A stretch of 64,000 bases of DNA from Paraliobacillus zengyii (GCF_003268595.1 NZ_CP029797.1:2439501-2503500), one strand, 5' to 3'. Shown: positions 1-9,453, counted from the first letter of the stretch. Numbers and translations: made by a program. Notes: a model not told the origin generated them from the letters alone.

Positions 1-357
1 TAATCTCTCAACTAAAACATCATTCATCTTCTCCTGAACACCGATGGGTTTCCCATAACTAAATTGTACATCTTGATACTTGTTTTGAGCATGTTCTAAT
101 TCTTCTGGTATATCTTTCTTAGCGTGACCAGCTGTTAGTAACAACACAGGCACAACAGCAATTTTAGTTGCCCCTTGTTTAATACATTGATCGACACCCT
201 CTATAATAGACGGACTTGCCAATTCCAAAAAACAATATTCTTGAATTTCCGTATCAACTAATTTCATTGTCTTCTCAATGAAATTAATTGCTTCTTGTGC
301 AGCTTTTTTTACACGACTACCATGACAAACATATAATACAGCTTGAATGTTAATCAC
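1..357 (-). CDS. sirB: Sirohydrochlorin chelatase, CbiX/SirB family (3' end cut by window edge)
   Basis: Inserts ferrous iron into sirohydrochlorin, the last step of siroheme synthesis. The visible 119 residues begin with the family motif CHGSR (His about residue 12) and carry a second metal-site motif, GHAKKDIP. Family members usually have GHGSR, so Cys before His is a small deviation. It is the last visible gene of the nasD-nasE-SUMT-sirB group and follows SUMT by about 30 bases. The start is uncertain. The only canonical in-frame start below an upstream stop is GTG at 357, but the AAAGGA Shine-Dalgarno abuts it; an ATT at 348 is better spaced. The C-terminus lies outside the window. Confidence 0.85.
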   Translation of the reverse strand, partial: MINIQAVLYVCHGSRVKKAAQEAINFIEKTMKLVDTEIQEYCFLELASPSIIEGVDQCIKQGATKIAVVPVLLLTAGHAKKDIPEELEHAQNKYQDVQFSYGKPIGVQEKMNDVLVERL

Positions 358-389
358 TCCTTTTTAATATAGCAGGTATAAGTTCGATT

Positions 390-1172
390 CTAAAAGGCTT
401 CCTTTAATTCAAAATCAGATTTACTAGAATTAATTTGTTTCAATCTGTTAATTCTTTCTCGGAAAGTAACAATTTCTCCTATAACAATCATTGCTGGATT
501 TTGAATTCCTTCTTCCTCAACAATAGAAACAATTGATTCAAGTGTTCCAATTACTGTCTTTTGCTCATCGGTTGTTCCTTGCTGGATGATTGCTACAGGA
601 GTTTCTTTACTTTTTCCATATTTTAAAAGTTGATCACAAATATAAGGTAAATTTCCGATCCCCATATAGATAGCCAAAGTATCCACTGCATGAGCAAGAC
701 TCTCCCATTTAATATCATGAGGCTTACCTTTCTTACAATGACCGGTAACGACGGCAAAAGAATTACCTAATTCACGGTGTGTTAAAGGAATATCCGCATA
801 TGCAGGGGCCGCGATACCTGCAGTAATTCCTGGAACAACTTGATAATCTATTCCATTTTCCGCTAACACTTCCACCTCTTCAGCACCACGACCATATATA
901 AAGGGATCTCCACCTTTAAGTCTTACTACCATTTTACCTTGCGATGCATATTTAACTAACAAGTCATTAATTGTCTCTTGTATCATCATATGATACTTTG
1001 GTAGTTTTCCGCAATAGATTAAATTCGCATTTTCCTTAGCTTCTGTAAGTAACGCTTTATTAACAAGGCGATCATATAATATAACGTCCGCTTGTCTAAT
1101 CAATTTTAACGCTTTTACAGTTATTAAGTCGGGATCACCTGGACCTGCTCCAACAATATACACTTTTCCCAC
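390..1172 (-). CDS. nasF: Uroporphyrinogen-III C-methyltransferase (SUMT, NasF/CobA type)
   Basis: Transfers two methyl groups from SAM to uroporphyrinogen III, giving precorrin-2, the siroheme precursor. The 260 residues match the usual single-domain SUMT length. The tetrapyrrole methylase signature VGAGPGDPDLIT is at the N-terminus, the SAM-binding loop GGDPFIYGRGAEE near residue 86 and VPGITAG near 113. The start is GTG at 1172, preceded by GGAGGG at good spacing. It lies between nasE and sirB, so its product most likely feeds siroheme to the upstream nitrite reductase. No uroporphyrinogen-III synthase domain is fused to it. Confidence 0.93.
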   Translation of the reverse strand: MGKVYIVGAGPGDPDLITVKALKLIRQADVILYDRLVNKALLTEAKENANLIYCGKLPKYHMMIQETINDLLVKYASQGKMVVRLKGGDPFIYGRGAEEVEVLAENGIDYQVVPGITAGIAAPAYADIPLTHRELGNSFAVVTGHCKKGKPHDIKWESLAHAVDTLAIYMGIGNLPYICDQLLKYGKSKETPVAIIQQGTTDEQKTVIGTLESIVSIVEEEGIQNPAMIVIGEIVTFRERINRLKQINSSKSDFELKEAF

Positions 1173-1230
1173 AATGAACCCTCCTCTTTAGACTTAAGAG
1201 CTTCCTTATTCACGTAAAACTTTTTATCTA

Positions 1231-1554
1231 TTACTTTTCCATTAAAACATATACTTGATCTTCTGTAACCTCAGTAGTATATGTTTGGACACAACCCTCA
1301 TCTGGTGCTTGTGCTTTTCCATCAACCATACTTATTTTCCAATCATGCATTGGGCAAAAAACATGGTCACCACTTACCATTCCTTCTGCCAGTACGCCAC
1401 CCTTGTGTGGACAACGGTTTTCAATAGCTCGGATATCTCCACTAGCTAATTTAAAAACCGCCACCTCTTGATCACCAATTATAACTGTTTTTCCAAGCTT
1501 TTTCGGCAATTCAGAATAGTTGCCAACGAAAATCCGTCGTTGTGTTTTTTCCAT
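1231..1554 (-). CDS. nasE: Assimilatory nitrite reductase small subunit (Rieske type)
   Basis: Small subunit of NAD(P)H nitrite reductase, acting with NasD in the cytoplasm. The 107-residue protein has the Rieske [2Fe-2S] pattern: CPHKGG, then FCPMHDW, giving C-x-H ... C-x2-H at about residues 47-68. I place the start at ATG 1554 (MEKTQRR), which has a purine-rich GGGGGAT site upstream. A longer frame to 1596 would overlap the end of nasD and lacks a matching ribosome site. The nasD stop is 19 bases upstream, so the two are probably co-translated. Confidence 0.93.
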   Translation of the reverse strand: MEKTQRRIFVGNYSELPKKLGKTVIIGDQEVAVFKLASGDIRAIENRCPHKGGVLAEGMVSGDHVFCPMHDWKISMVDGKAQAPDEGCVQTYTTEVTEDQVYVLMEK

Positions 1555-1573
1555 GTAGATCCCCCCGATTTTT

Positions 1574-3985
1574 TTATTTAGAAGTTGATGTAACATTTAC
1601 TTTTTCATAAAGTTCTCTTAACGTTTCTTCATTATTAATCACTTCACTCCAAGGTTCCTGAATAGCAGATAAGGCAATATCCATTCTTTCATTTAGCTCA
1701 TCACGAGTCTCTTTGACTGCTAATATTTCTTTAACATGGTCAATACCTAAGCGATCGACCCAGCTAGAAGTTCTTTCTAAATAATTGCCAGTTTCTCTAT
1801 AATATTGCAAGTATGCTCCAACCCATTCCATTACTTCATCCTCTGTTTTCACCTTACATAATAGGTCACCTTGTCTAAGTTCTGTACCTCCGTTACCACC
1901 AACATGTAACTCCCAGACACCATCTAGACCAACGATACCGACATCTTTAATTCCACCTTCTGCACAATTCCTTGGGCAAGCAGATACAGCCATTTTTAAT
2001 TTGTGTGGTCCAGATATACCTTCAAATTTTTTCTCTAATTTAATTCCCATACCAGTTGAATCTTGTGTACCGAATCTACAGAACTCAGAACCAACACACG
2101 TTTTAACTGTACGAAGTCCTTTCTGATATGCATGACCAGATTTCATCCCTAGGTCTGCCCACATGTCTGGTAAGTCTTGTTTCTTAACACCGAGTAAATT
2201 TATTCTTTGTCCACCTGTTAACTTAATCATACCGACATCATATTTATCTGCTGCATCTGCAATTTTCCTAAGATCTACAGCATTCGTTACACCACCATAC
2301 ATTCTAGGGATAACACTAAATGTGCCATCTTTTTGAATATTAGCATGAAGGCGTTCGTTAACGTATCGAGATTCCTTTTCATCCTCATAATCAGTTGGAT
2401 TAAGCATACCTAAATAATAATTTAAGGCCGGTTTACATTTTGAACAACCTTCTTCATTACTCCAACCTAATACATTCATAACTTCACGTGTATGTGTAAG
2501 GCCTTTTTCTTTAATTTCCTCAATTACTTCATCTCTTGATAAAGTTGTACAGCCGCAAACAGATACCTTTTGATTTTCATTATAATCATCACCGAGTGTG
2601 TATTCTAACAAATCAGATACAAGTGATTTACAGGTTCCACAAGAACGAGATGCATTCGTGCAACCTTTTACTTCTTCAAGTGACTTTAAACCTTTTGAAT
2701 TAATTGCATCGACTATTGTGCCTTTACTTACACCATTACACCCACATATCAATTCATCATATGGCATTTCAGCTACTAAACTTGCCCCTGACTGTTCGCT
2801 TTCGTTAGCATTTAAATATTCTTCAACATCTGCTGCTTTTTTAATAAGACTTAACAGCCGTGTACCATCTTTTGTATCACCAAATAGCACAGCACCTGCT
2901 AATTTACCATCTTCAACTATTAACTTTTTATAGGTTCCGTTCCATTCATCAAACACTTTTATCGATTTCGTATTTTTATCTTCATCTATTTTACCAGTTG
3001 AGAAGACATCAACACCCGAAACTTTTAATTGGGTAGAAACGACTGTCCCTTTATAACCATCACATGGAACACCACATAACTGTTTTGCTAAAGCTTGCCC
3101 TTGTTCATATAAAGGAGCAACTAGTCCATAGACCATCTCTTGGTGTTCAACACACTCACCAACCGCAAAAATATTTGGCGTCTCCGTCTCCATATAATCA
3201 TTAACAATTATTCCTCGATTAACTTTAATCCCATTCTCCATTGCCAATGCAACATTAGGCTTTATTCCTACTGCCATAACAATTAAGTCAGCATCAATTT
3301 CTTCCCCGTCATTAAATCTAAGACCGCTAACTTTTTCCTCACCGGTAATTTCTGCTGTTTGTTTATTTAATAGAAAGTTCATTCCTTGTTCTTCTAATTC
3401 TTTTTGAAGAAGTCTTCCTGCTGGTTCATCTAACTGGCGATCCATTAAATAATCATTTATATGGATAACATCCACTTCCATACCTAAGTTGAGTAATCCA
3501 CGAGCCGCTTCAAGACCAAGTAAACCTGCACCAATAACTGCTGCTTTTTTATGTTTCTTTGAATAATCAATCATTTTTTCACAATCTTTAATATCGCGAA
3601 ACCCTGTAACTCCCTCTTTATCTGCACCTGGTAAAGGCAAAATAAATGCATTAGATCCAGTTGCGATAATTAATTTATCGTATGGCTCTTCTCTACCTTT
3701 ATCTGTTGATACTACTTGTTTAGTTTTATCTATATTTATGACTGTTTCGCCTGGATATAATCGGATGTTATTATCTTCATACCATTGCCATTCATTTAAT
3801 GTGATATCACTTACGTCTGTATCACCTTGCAAAACTTTTGATAATTGAATTCTATTATAGTTTGGATATGGTTCGCTACCGAAAACGGTAATCTCAAATT
3901 GATTTGGTTTAAGTTTTAACACTTCTTCAATCGCTCTAATTCCTGCCATCCCGTTTCCAATTAAAAGCAACTTTTGTTTTGGCAT
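1574..3985 (-). CDS. nasD: Assimilatory nitrite reductase large subunit
   Basis: Reduces nitrite to ammonium with NAD(P)H. Domains in order over 803 residues: FAD-binding reductase (GNGMAG near residue 10), NAD site ([12 protein letters not shown] near 155), two BFD-like [2Fe-2S] modules (CGCNGVSKG with [11 protein letters not shown], then CGCTTLS with CSKC), and a C-terminal siroheme/[4Fe-4S] domain. All four siroheme/cluster cysteines are present: CVGSEFC near 629-635 and CPRNC near 667-671. The start is ATG 3985 behind GGAGGAG at 8 bases; the frame runs further upstream but without a ribosome site. It heads nasDE-SUMT-sirB and is preceded by a TnrA/GlnR box. A paralogue, NasB, lies at 21.6 kb. 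Confidence 0.95.
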   Translation of the reverse strand: MPKQKLLLIGNGMAGIRAIEEVLKLKPNQFEITVFGSEPYPNYNRIQLSKVLQGDTDVSDITLNEWQWYEDNNIRLYPGETVINIDKTKQVVSTDKGREEPYDKLIIATGSNAFILPLPGADKEGVTGFRDIKDCEKMIDYSKKHKKAAVIGAGLLGLEAARGLLNLGMEVDVIHINDYLMDRQLDEPAGRLLQKELEEQGMNFLLNKQTAEITGEEKVSGLRFNDGEEIDADLIVMAVGIKPNVALAMENGIKVNRGIIVNDYMETETPNIFAVGECVEHQEMVYGLVAPLYEQGQALAKQLCGVPCDGYKGTVVSTQLKVSGVDVFSTGKIDEDKNTKSIKVFDEWNGTYKKLIVEDGKLAGAVLFGDTKDGTRLLSLIKKAADVEEYLNANESEQSGASLVAEMPYDELICGCNGVSKGTIVDAINSKGLKSLEEVKGCTNASRSCGTCKSLVSDLLEYTLGDDYNENQKVSVCGCTTLSRDEVIEEIKEKGLTHTREVMNVLGWSNEEGCSKCKPALNYYLGMLNPTDYEDEKESRYVNERLHANIQKDGTFSVIPRMYGGVTNAVDLRKIADAADKYDVGMIKLTGGQRINLLGVKKQDLPDMWADLGMKSGHAYQKGLRTVKTCVGSEFCRFGTQDSTGMGIKLEKKFEGISGPHKLKMAVSACPRNCAEGGIKDVGIVGLDGVWELHVGGNGGTELRQGDLLCKVKTEDEVMEWVGAYLQYYRETGNYLERTSSWVDRLGIDHVKEILAVKETRDELNERMDIALSAIQEPWSEVINNEETLRELYEKVNVTSTSK

Positions 3986-4036
3986 GTGAATAACTCCTCC
4001 AAATAGTTTAATTTTCTGAAAATTCATCTTATATCT

Positions 4037-4066
4037 AATATAAACATACTTAAAACATGTATTCAA
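4037..4066 (-). promoter_or_regulatory. Predicted sigma-A promoter of nasDE
   Basis: Reading the minus strand, a TTGAAT -35 (4061-4066) and a TATATT -10 (4037-4042) are separated by 18 bases, about 50 bases upstream of the nasD start. The TnrA/GlnR-type box is centred about 50 bases upstream of the expected transcription start, the spacing known for TnrA-activated promoters. Prediction from sequence only. Confidence 0.55.
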
Positions 4067-4072
4067 TTTACT

Positions 4073-4089
4073 TGTTAGATAAGCTGACA
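4073..4089 (-). promoter_or_regulatory. TnrA/GlnR-type nitrogen control box upstream of nasD
   Basis: TGTTAGATAAGCTGACA fits the consensus TGTNA-N7-TNACA exactly. It lies 88 bases upstream of the nasD start and just upstream of the predicted -35. In Bacillus, TnrA activates nas genes when nitrogen is limiting. Which of TnrA or GlnR binds here cannot be told from sequence. Confidence 0.75.
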
Positions 4090-4135
4090 GTGTTATTCTT
4101 ATGCATTTTTATGTGAAAACATATATAAATAATAC

Positions 4136-4171
4136 AAAAGACAACCTACTAATGCGTAGATTGCCTTTTGT
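4136..4171 (-). terminator. Intrinsic terminator of the 4192-4494 gene
   Basis: On the minus strand the stem AAAAGGCAATCTAC pairs imperfectly with GTAGGTTGTCTTTT across a six-base loop. It lies just past the stop of the small gene and upstream of the nasD promoter, so it separates the two units. Confidence 0.6.
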
Positions 4172-4191
4172 TCAACTATGTTTCTCTTAAA

Positions 4192-4494
4192 TTAATGTTC
4201 TATTAAATGGGTAAATTGTTTCGAATGCTCCATTGCAAACTGAATGATTTGGTTGTACGTATCTTGATCATATTGGTTTCTGAAAGGGGTATAGATCTTT
4301 GCTGTTCCCTCATCAATTATTTTAACCCTTTCTCCACCACGCACATAAAGTGTGACATATAAGAAAGGTTCTGCCATATTATTTTCTACGAGAAATTCTT
4401 TAGGAAACGTTGCATTAATTAGTAGACGGTCTTCCACATGTTTTAAGGAAAGATGGCTGAAAAATTCAAGATTCTTAATATCATTTATAAACAA
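4192..4494 (-). CDS. Conserved-looking hypothetical protein, about 100 residues
   Basis: I do not recognise this family. It is a small soluble acidic protein with no signal peptide or membrane segment and a central stretch LYVTLYVRGGERV suggestive of beta strands. A GTG-initiated frame starts at 4518, but AAGGAGG lies inside it and is spaced 8 bases before TTG at 4494, so TTG 4494 is the likelier start. It is the first gene right of the nas operon and has its own terminator. Unlike the next genes to the right, its frame is intact. Confidence 0.6.
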   Translation of the reverse strand: MFINDIKNLEFFSHLSLKHVEDRLLINATFPKEFLVENNMAEPFLYVTLYVRGGERVKIIDEGTAKIYTPFRNQYDQDTYNQIIQFAMEHSKQFTHLIEH

Positions 4495-4765
4495 TGAAAA
4501 GTCCTCCTTCTCAATCACTTAAAGATACAATAGTTATTTTTGTTAGCTAAATCTAATTTTAACATATAAATCCAATTCATAATGTAATCTTTCCATTAAA
4601 ATCTGATTACATATTAATTGCTATCTTTACATGATTTCGAATACTTACTAATGAGATAAAACAAAAGAGGAATGTGGGGATTATTTCGAATTCTTAAGGG
4701 AGAGAACATTATTTTAATTCAAACGAAGCGACTAGACATACGTGTTTATTTTGGAGACTTTCATC

Positions 4766-5400
4766 TCATTTAATCAATTCTTCAATTTCATTTTTATTAT
4801 AATGATCTATTACACCAGGCTTTGAACTTATATAATCAACTATCTCCTCTTTTTTAAGCTCTAAAGTTAGATTTAATCCTTTCATAATCATAGTAAGATA
4901 TTGCTTGGAAGGCTTGCTAAAAGGAACATCTAAATCCCAGTCTGCAGTAAATGTTACAATTGGATAGCCATCTACTTCTCCAAGATAAAGGAGCGTTCCG
5001 TACCACGAATCCCTATATGTCATTACACCATTTTTTATTAGTTCAGTTAAATCTATCTTCAAATCTGCTTGATTATTTTCTTGTTTAACTAAATCCAAAA
5101 ACTGATCCTTTGTTATTAAATATTTTCTGCTGTATGTAAGATGTTTTTATCTTGCTTCAACCCGATAAATGCTACACCTTGTTTTTGCCAGCGAACAGAG
5201 TTTTTCGCAAAATATAAAGGTAAATTCATCTTGTATGTCACTTCTTTTATTGGAAGTGACTTATCTTTACAACCGACTTCCACTTTAGAAGAGCCCTCTG
5301 CCTTGCCACCTTTTATATAACATAAAAATTTATCCCTATTTAAATTTGAGCCATAGCTCGCATACCAAACGTATTCGAGTTTTTTTAACTTCTGGTCCAT
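4766..5400 (-). pseudogene. Gamma-glutamylcyclotransferase-like protein, broken by a frameshift
   Basis: The first part (5116-5400) begins with the family motif YASYGSNL near residue 13 and continues through a Cys/Lys-rich segment typical of this bacillary family. It stops after LHTAENI. Reading on in another frame from about 5140 gives SRKYLITKDQFLDLVKQ, which runs straight into the second part (4766-5098) and its normal C-terminus. Together they make about 205 residues, so a single indel near 5130-5145 has split one gene. The product would be a small cytosolic cyclotransferase-fold enzyme of unknown substrate. A sequencing error cannot be excluded, but neighbouring genes are broken too. Confidence 0.8.
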
Positions 5401-5458
5401 TACATCAAATCCTAATGAGATTTAGACAATAAAAAGCATTTAATAGTAGGAATTTTCT

Positions 5459-6040
5459 TCATTTTTCATTAGCCATATCACTTTTGCTACATGCTTGAAC
5501 AAATACTTGGAAGATGTCTTGCATACGAGAATCTATATCGACCATCTCCTCAGGATGCCATTGAATACCTAACATAAATGAATGATTAGTTGGTCCCTCA
5601 ACTGCTTCTATTAAACCATCTGGAGTAGTTGCTACCGTTTTAAGATTAGATGCAAGCTTATTAATCGATTGGTGATGTATACTGTTCACCCGTATCTTTG
5701 TATCATTAAATATTTGATATAACATACTATCTTCATTGATCTGCACGTCATGTGTTGGCTCTTGTCTATCACTTTGCTGGTAATGCTTAATTACTTTGGG
5801 GTTAGCTTTTTCAATATCTTGAATAACCGTTCCACCCTGCGCAGCATTTAACATCGTTATCCCTCTACAAATTGCCAAGAGTGGTTTCTTTTGTTGTTAC
5901 ACACTTTTAACAAGAGCAATCTCCATTAAATCTCGCTTTAAATTTGTTTGTATGAACTCGGATCAACATCTTCTCCATTACTTAAAATGATTTCATTACA
6001 TATGGACACCCATACTTCAGCATGAGAACTTTTTTATTCA
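5459..6040 (-). pseudogene. Gamma-glutamyl-GABA hydrolase (PuuD, peptidase C26) remnant
   Basis: The open part (5459-5878) holds the second half of a class I glutamine amidotransferase-like hydrolase: LLAICRG with the nucleophile Cys, VNSIHHQ, and the catalytic GIQWHPE. Upstream, in other frames, are EIALVK-like residues and ILSNGEDVDPSSY, the usual oxyanion-loop region, interrupted by stops. The first 60-80 residues are not recognisable. At least two frame changes and in-frame stops make this a pseudogene. Intact homologues cleave gamma-glutamyl-GABA in putrescine breakdown. The internal ATG at 5878 is not a natural start. Confidence 0.82.
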
Positions 6041-6122
6041 TATTACGTTTAGATCAATCGCACTTGGATTAACTATCCATAACCATAAATTAACCTATAT
6101 TCTTTAGATGATATCCCTTGCT

Positions 6123-6163
6123 ACAAAATGCTATAGATTAGCGCTTTGTAGCATTTTTTTATT
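6123..6163 (+). terminator. Orphan rho-independent terminator-like hairpin
   Basis: AAATGCTA pairs with TAGCATTT around a 17-base loop and is followed by a T-run on the plus strand. No plus-strand gene lies upstream, so it is either a leftover of deleted sequence or incidental. Confidence 0.4.
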
Positions 6164-6280
6164 TTTAATTATTTCATTTTTTTATACTTTATTACGAGTA
6201 TTCACGAAATTGGTATCCTGTGATGGTTTCTTTTATATCGAGCTTTATATAAAAATGAAACTTAACTTACCTACAAATTT

Positions 6281-6745
6281 TTATTTATTATCCTTATTAC
6301 TTAATAAACCTTTTTCATACCAAATTTGAAAAACATATATCAAAAGGGATACGCCGATCATCATCAAATATGTAATATGTGGCGACAATTCTCCCGAAGC
6401 CATTCCAAGTTTTTGTTGGAATGGATACCATAAATATATGTATGCACCATCTAATATTAGGTTTGTTATTAAATAAGCAATAAATTTTCCATAGGTAAAC
6501 TTAAAAATCCATATTGTTGCTACTAAATAAGCACTATATACCCAAGGAATATTTGCAACTTTGTCCCACTCAAATAGCCCTGATTCTCTCCACCAATTAT
6601 AATGATATGCAGCTTGGTAAGTAAGCGTGTTGACTACAGTAACAAACAATCCAACTGGTAGAAATCTTCTAAGCGTTTTATCTCCAATTAGTACCAATGA
6701 TGCAATTGGAAGTAAAAACATTAGCCATAGTATTATTTGATTCAT
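6281..6745 (-). CDS. Multi-pass membrane protein of unknown function
   Basis: The 154 residues contain about four or five hydrophobic segments: near residues 3-20, 25-45, 70-95, 95-115 and 128-148. The C-terminal tail is short and charged. I place the start at ATG 6745 (MNQIILW), which has AAAGGA 8 bases upstream. A longer frame to 6940 has no ribosome site and an atypical N-terminus. The protein resembles uncharacterised bacillary membrane proteins; I cannot assign a function. It is one of the few intact genes in the 4.2-9.9 kb island. Confidence 0.65.
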   Translation of the reverse strand: MNQIILWLMFLLPIASLVLIGDKTLRRFLPVGLFVTVVNTLTYQAAYHYNWWRESGLFEWDKVANIPWVYSAYLVATIWIFKFTYGKFIAYLITNLILDGAYIYLWYPFQQKLGMASGELSPHITYLMMIGVSLLIYVFQIWYEKGLLSNKDNK

Positions 6746-7314
6746 ATTATTATCCTTTCCAATCAATGCGTTTAATCTAGATATTCCCCATATGTTTAAA
6801 TTAAATGTAATGATTGGAAAAATATTTAAGACTTTCTTTAAGGCAATTTTAAGTGAAGATAAATTATAGAAGTAGCCATACTTTATCATGCAAGAAAAGA
6901 ATTGAGGTAGATGTTCGGACGTTTGAGACTTCTTAAACATCGAGGATATAGTTGATATTTCTCTACAATAGGCTCTGTTAATGTTTATTGTTAATAATTT
7001 GATTTATCCGAACCTATGTTCCATAATAGGTTTAGCTACCAAAACGTTGGTCATGACCGTGAGATCAACTGATATTCTTAAAGCCATTCAAAACTAAATT
7101 CAGCAGAGAAACATCGTTTGTGAGAATATTTAATTGATTCTTCCTGCATCGTCCTCGACAGAAACTGTTCTTCACAAGAAATTTCTAAGTGTGAAAAAGA
7201 GTGGATATCATTGATCTGATTGCGAGTCGAAACATATTGTTCGTTATCTACATTATAAATGGTGTGAAAAGTTTTCAATTTGTACAAGAATAATAAGGAG
7301 AAAGGAGAATAGAC

Positions 7315-7925
7315 ATGATTAAAATGTTTTTAACATCTTCGCTTAAAGATGTCGTTGGTCTATTCAAAGAATTCGTGGAGGTGGATTTAAAAGGGAAAAC
7401 TTTAACGTTTATTCCTACTGCAAGTGTTCCAGAAGAAGTAGTCCACTATATTTATACCGCAAAAGAAGAATTTAAAAAGTTAGGGATAGTTGTTGAAGAG
7501 CTTGATATTTCAGTAGCTCCAAAATGTGAAATTAAAGAAAAGTTAGAACGTAACGATTTCATTTACGTATCAGGCGGAAATACTTTTTTCTTATTACAAG
7601 AGTTAAGGAAATCAGGGGTAGATGAGATAATAACAGAACAAGTTAATTCTGAAAAATTGTATATTGGGGAATCAGCAGGTGCTATAATAACATCACCCAA
7701 TATAGAATACGCAAAATTTCTAGACGATAAAGAAAAAGCAACTGAATTAAAATCGCTTGATGGTTTAAATTTAATAAATTTTATCCAGTCCCCCATTTTA
7801 ATAGCGAACCATTTAAAGACGAAGTATTTGATTTAATTGCTTTTTACGAATTTAGAATAAATCTTTTACATATTTCAAATTCACAGGTTATACAAGTTGA
7901 ACAAAACAATATAGTTGTTAGGTAA
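7315..7925 (+). pseudogene. Peptidase E-like (S51) hydrolase, frameshifted
   Basis: The reading frame from ATG 7315 encodes a class I glutamine amidotransferase-like fold with the serine nucleophile in GESAGA near residue 121, preceded by VSGGNTFFLL. After NLINF it shifts. The correct continuation, reading PVPHFNSEPF then SNSQVIQVEQNN, lies one base over and ends with a TAA at 7923-7925. The break falls at a TTTT run at about 7780, just before the expected catalytic His, so the 173-residue product would be inactive. Family members are aspartyl dipeptidases or related peptidases. Upstream GGAGAAAGGAG is a good ribosome site. Confidence 0.8.
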
Positions 7926-8033
7926 AAAATTCTTATTTAATTTGGTGCATTTAATAAGCAACCAAGAATGACGTAGATTCAGTCATAAAAAGACGGTCCA
8001 TAAAAAGTATTGATCGTAGAGTTGCTGGTAAAG

Positions 8034-8310
8034 CTACTGGTTAGATAATGAGAAATTTATTAAATTAAGCCCCCACAACCGTGAGGACTTTTTTCTATAC
8101 GGCATCGAAACATCATAAACGCCAATTGCTATCGGATCTACTCTTTCTTTAATAAATAGTTTTAACGCTAGAATGCCAATATCCTCAACTTCATCTTCGT
8201 AATAAATATATGTAAAATCCTCTTCGATGTCATGTACTTTAATAACTCGTTTGCCTACTTCTTCGTCAAATTCTGTACTTAGTAATTCATATCTCCTTTT
8301 TATTACCTGT
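8034..8310 (-). pseudogene. ORF fragment without a start, unknown family
   Basis: An uninterrupted minus-strand frame of about 90 codons encodes an acidic protein (for example STEFDEEVGKRVIKVHDIEE, then FIKERVDPIAIGVYD). AAAAAGGAGAT and ATG (8288-8290) are correctly spaced but one base out of frame; in the ATG frame a stop comes after three codons. A one-base change just after the start would restore MxxLLSTEF. The last 20 codons run through the terminator-like sequence at 8070-8096, so the natural C-terminus is probably lost. I do not recognise the family. Confidence 0.5.
8070..8096 (+). terminator. Putative intrinsic terminator downstream of the peptidase E pseudogene
   Basis: AAGCCCCCAC and GTGAGGACTT form a ten-pair stem with two C-A mismatches around an AACC loop, followed by TTTTTT on the plus strand. 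It would end the 7315-7925 transcript. The mismatches are consistent with decay. Confidence 0.5.
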
Positions 8311-8454
8311 TTTATTTACAGATTAGCATGAATTTGGTGTAAAATATCACTTTATACATATATTGACACGTAATAATCATCTTTTTGTATCCAAAAAGAT
8401 TTATTCTATATTAAACCTTTAGATTACATCTTCTTGTGAAATTTACTTAGGAGG

Positions 8455-8800
8455 TTATGGATTAAGAATATTTATACCCTCTCCTTCAGGAATTTCGTGA
8501 TATTCCATGATCTCACCATCAACTACTCCGAACTCATATGCAGTATTTTCTATTACTGCGGCTCCAACATATTTTTCACCTCTTGGTTCTTTCCAGTTAT
8601 ACCAACTTTTTATTAATATAATATCCTCTTGATTACTATATCCCTTTTCTTGAATTAAATAATTCCGCATCATCTCTTCTGTTTCTGAAATCTTTTTGGG
8701 ATTTCCATAAAAGGTTGCTAAATACAAGAAATATACTAGATAAAGTAAAACTATTGAAAATAATACAAAAAAATAGTATTTTTGTATATTTTTTTATCAT
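8455..8800 (-). pseudogene. Small membrane-anchored DUF3139-like protein, frameshifted in a T7 run
   Basis: The open frame 8455-8727 (TTG start) encodes LATFYGNPKK..., then YLIQEKGY-x3-DI, a pattern I associate with DUF3139 proteins. Upstream the same frame continues as a hydrophobic helix (VLFSIVLLYLVYFLYLA) but meets a stop before any start. An ATG at 8800 opens MIKKYTKILFF in another frame. Deleting one T from the run of seven joins both into an ordinary N-terminal membrane anchor. The gene is probably inactive unless the run slips during expression. The family assignment is tentative. Confidence 0.6.
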
Positions 8801-8879
8801 TTAATCACCATTTCTTCTTTTTTTGTCACTATTAACATTTTAATCCAAAAATAAAGAAAAGAAAAGAGGAGATTTATTC

Positions 8880-9453
8880 ATGAAAAAAGTTTCATTTTTA
8901 CTTTTATTGTCGATCTTTGTCGCCCTTTTATTTGCAAGTTCAGTATCAGCTTTCTCTTATCCCAATGGAACAAAAGCAAAAGCAGGAGATATCTTAGTGA
9001 CAGACGACGCTGCCGCTAAAGGAATAACTGGTCATGTTGCTATAGTAACTGACTCAAATAATCATTTAGAGATAAAAGGGCCTGGTTATAATCCAGATAT
9101 TTATTCTTTTAAAAAATAGTTTAATGCTAAAGATAGTACAAAAGTAGTGAGGATTGGTAGTATATCAAAAGCAAGTAGTGCTGCAGCATTCGCAAAAACA
9201 TATGATAATTCAAATATTCCTTATGGTTTCAAAACAGATCTATTAGATAATACCAACATATATATTGTTCAAAACTAGTTTGGCAAGTATATTCTATTGG
9301 TGCTCCAGGAATATTTGATCCTGATGCACAAAGTTTTGCCACGAGATATGGTCTCTTACCTCCTTATCTATTCTTGCAAGGTTCTTTTTATGAAGCTACC
9401 TCTTCAAAATTAGTTTATTCAAAAGGTTTATCAAGAATAGGTGATATAAAGTA
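8880..9453 (+). pseudogene. Secreted YiiX-like (C92/NlpC superfamily) cysteine hydrolase, broken
   Basis: The first 79 codons give a signal peptide (MKKVSFLLLL...SVSA), KAGDILVTDD and GHVAIVT with the likely catalytic His. A TAG follows SFKK. The same frame then continues sensibly (VVRIGSISKASSAAAFAK) to about 9275, where a shift is needed in an AT repeat to read HIYCSKLVWQVYSIGAPG. This contains the expected catalytic Cys in CSKLVWQ. The frame then runs to TAA at 9451. One nonsense and one frameshift mutation therefore disable the gene. Intact relatives are permuted papain-fold amidases or lipid hydrolases at the cell surface. Confidence 0.78.

Noticed and set aside
2598..2933. Plus-strand frame of 111 residues inside nasD
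   Set aside because: Shadow of a strongly supported gene; no ribosome site and composition follows the opposite frame. Similar shadows inside rph, yhgE, pheT, infC and others were dropped.
4519..4765. Gap right of the 4192-4494 gene
   Set aside because: No ORF, hairpin or repeat stands out; probably decayed island DNA.
6108..6329. 73-residue hydrophobic plus-strand frame
   Set aside because: No ribosome site, low-complexity A/T-rich DNA, contains a terminator hairpin and overlaps the membrane gene at 6281 on the other strand.
7078..7287. 69-residue minus-strand frame upstream of the peptidase E pseudogene
   Set aside because: No recognisable family and no convincing ribosome site; could be a relic, but nothing supports a gene.
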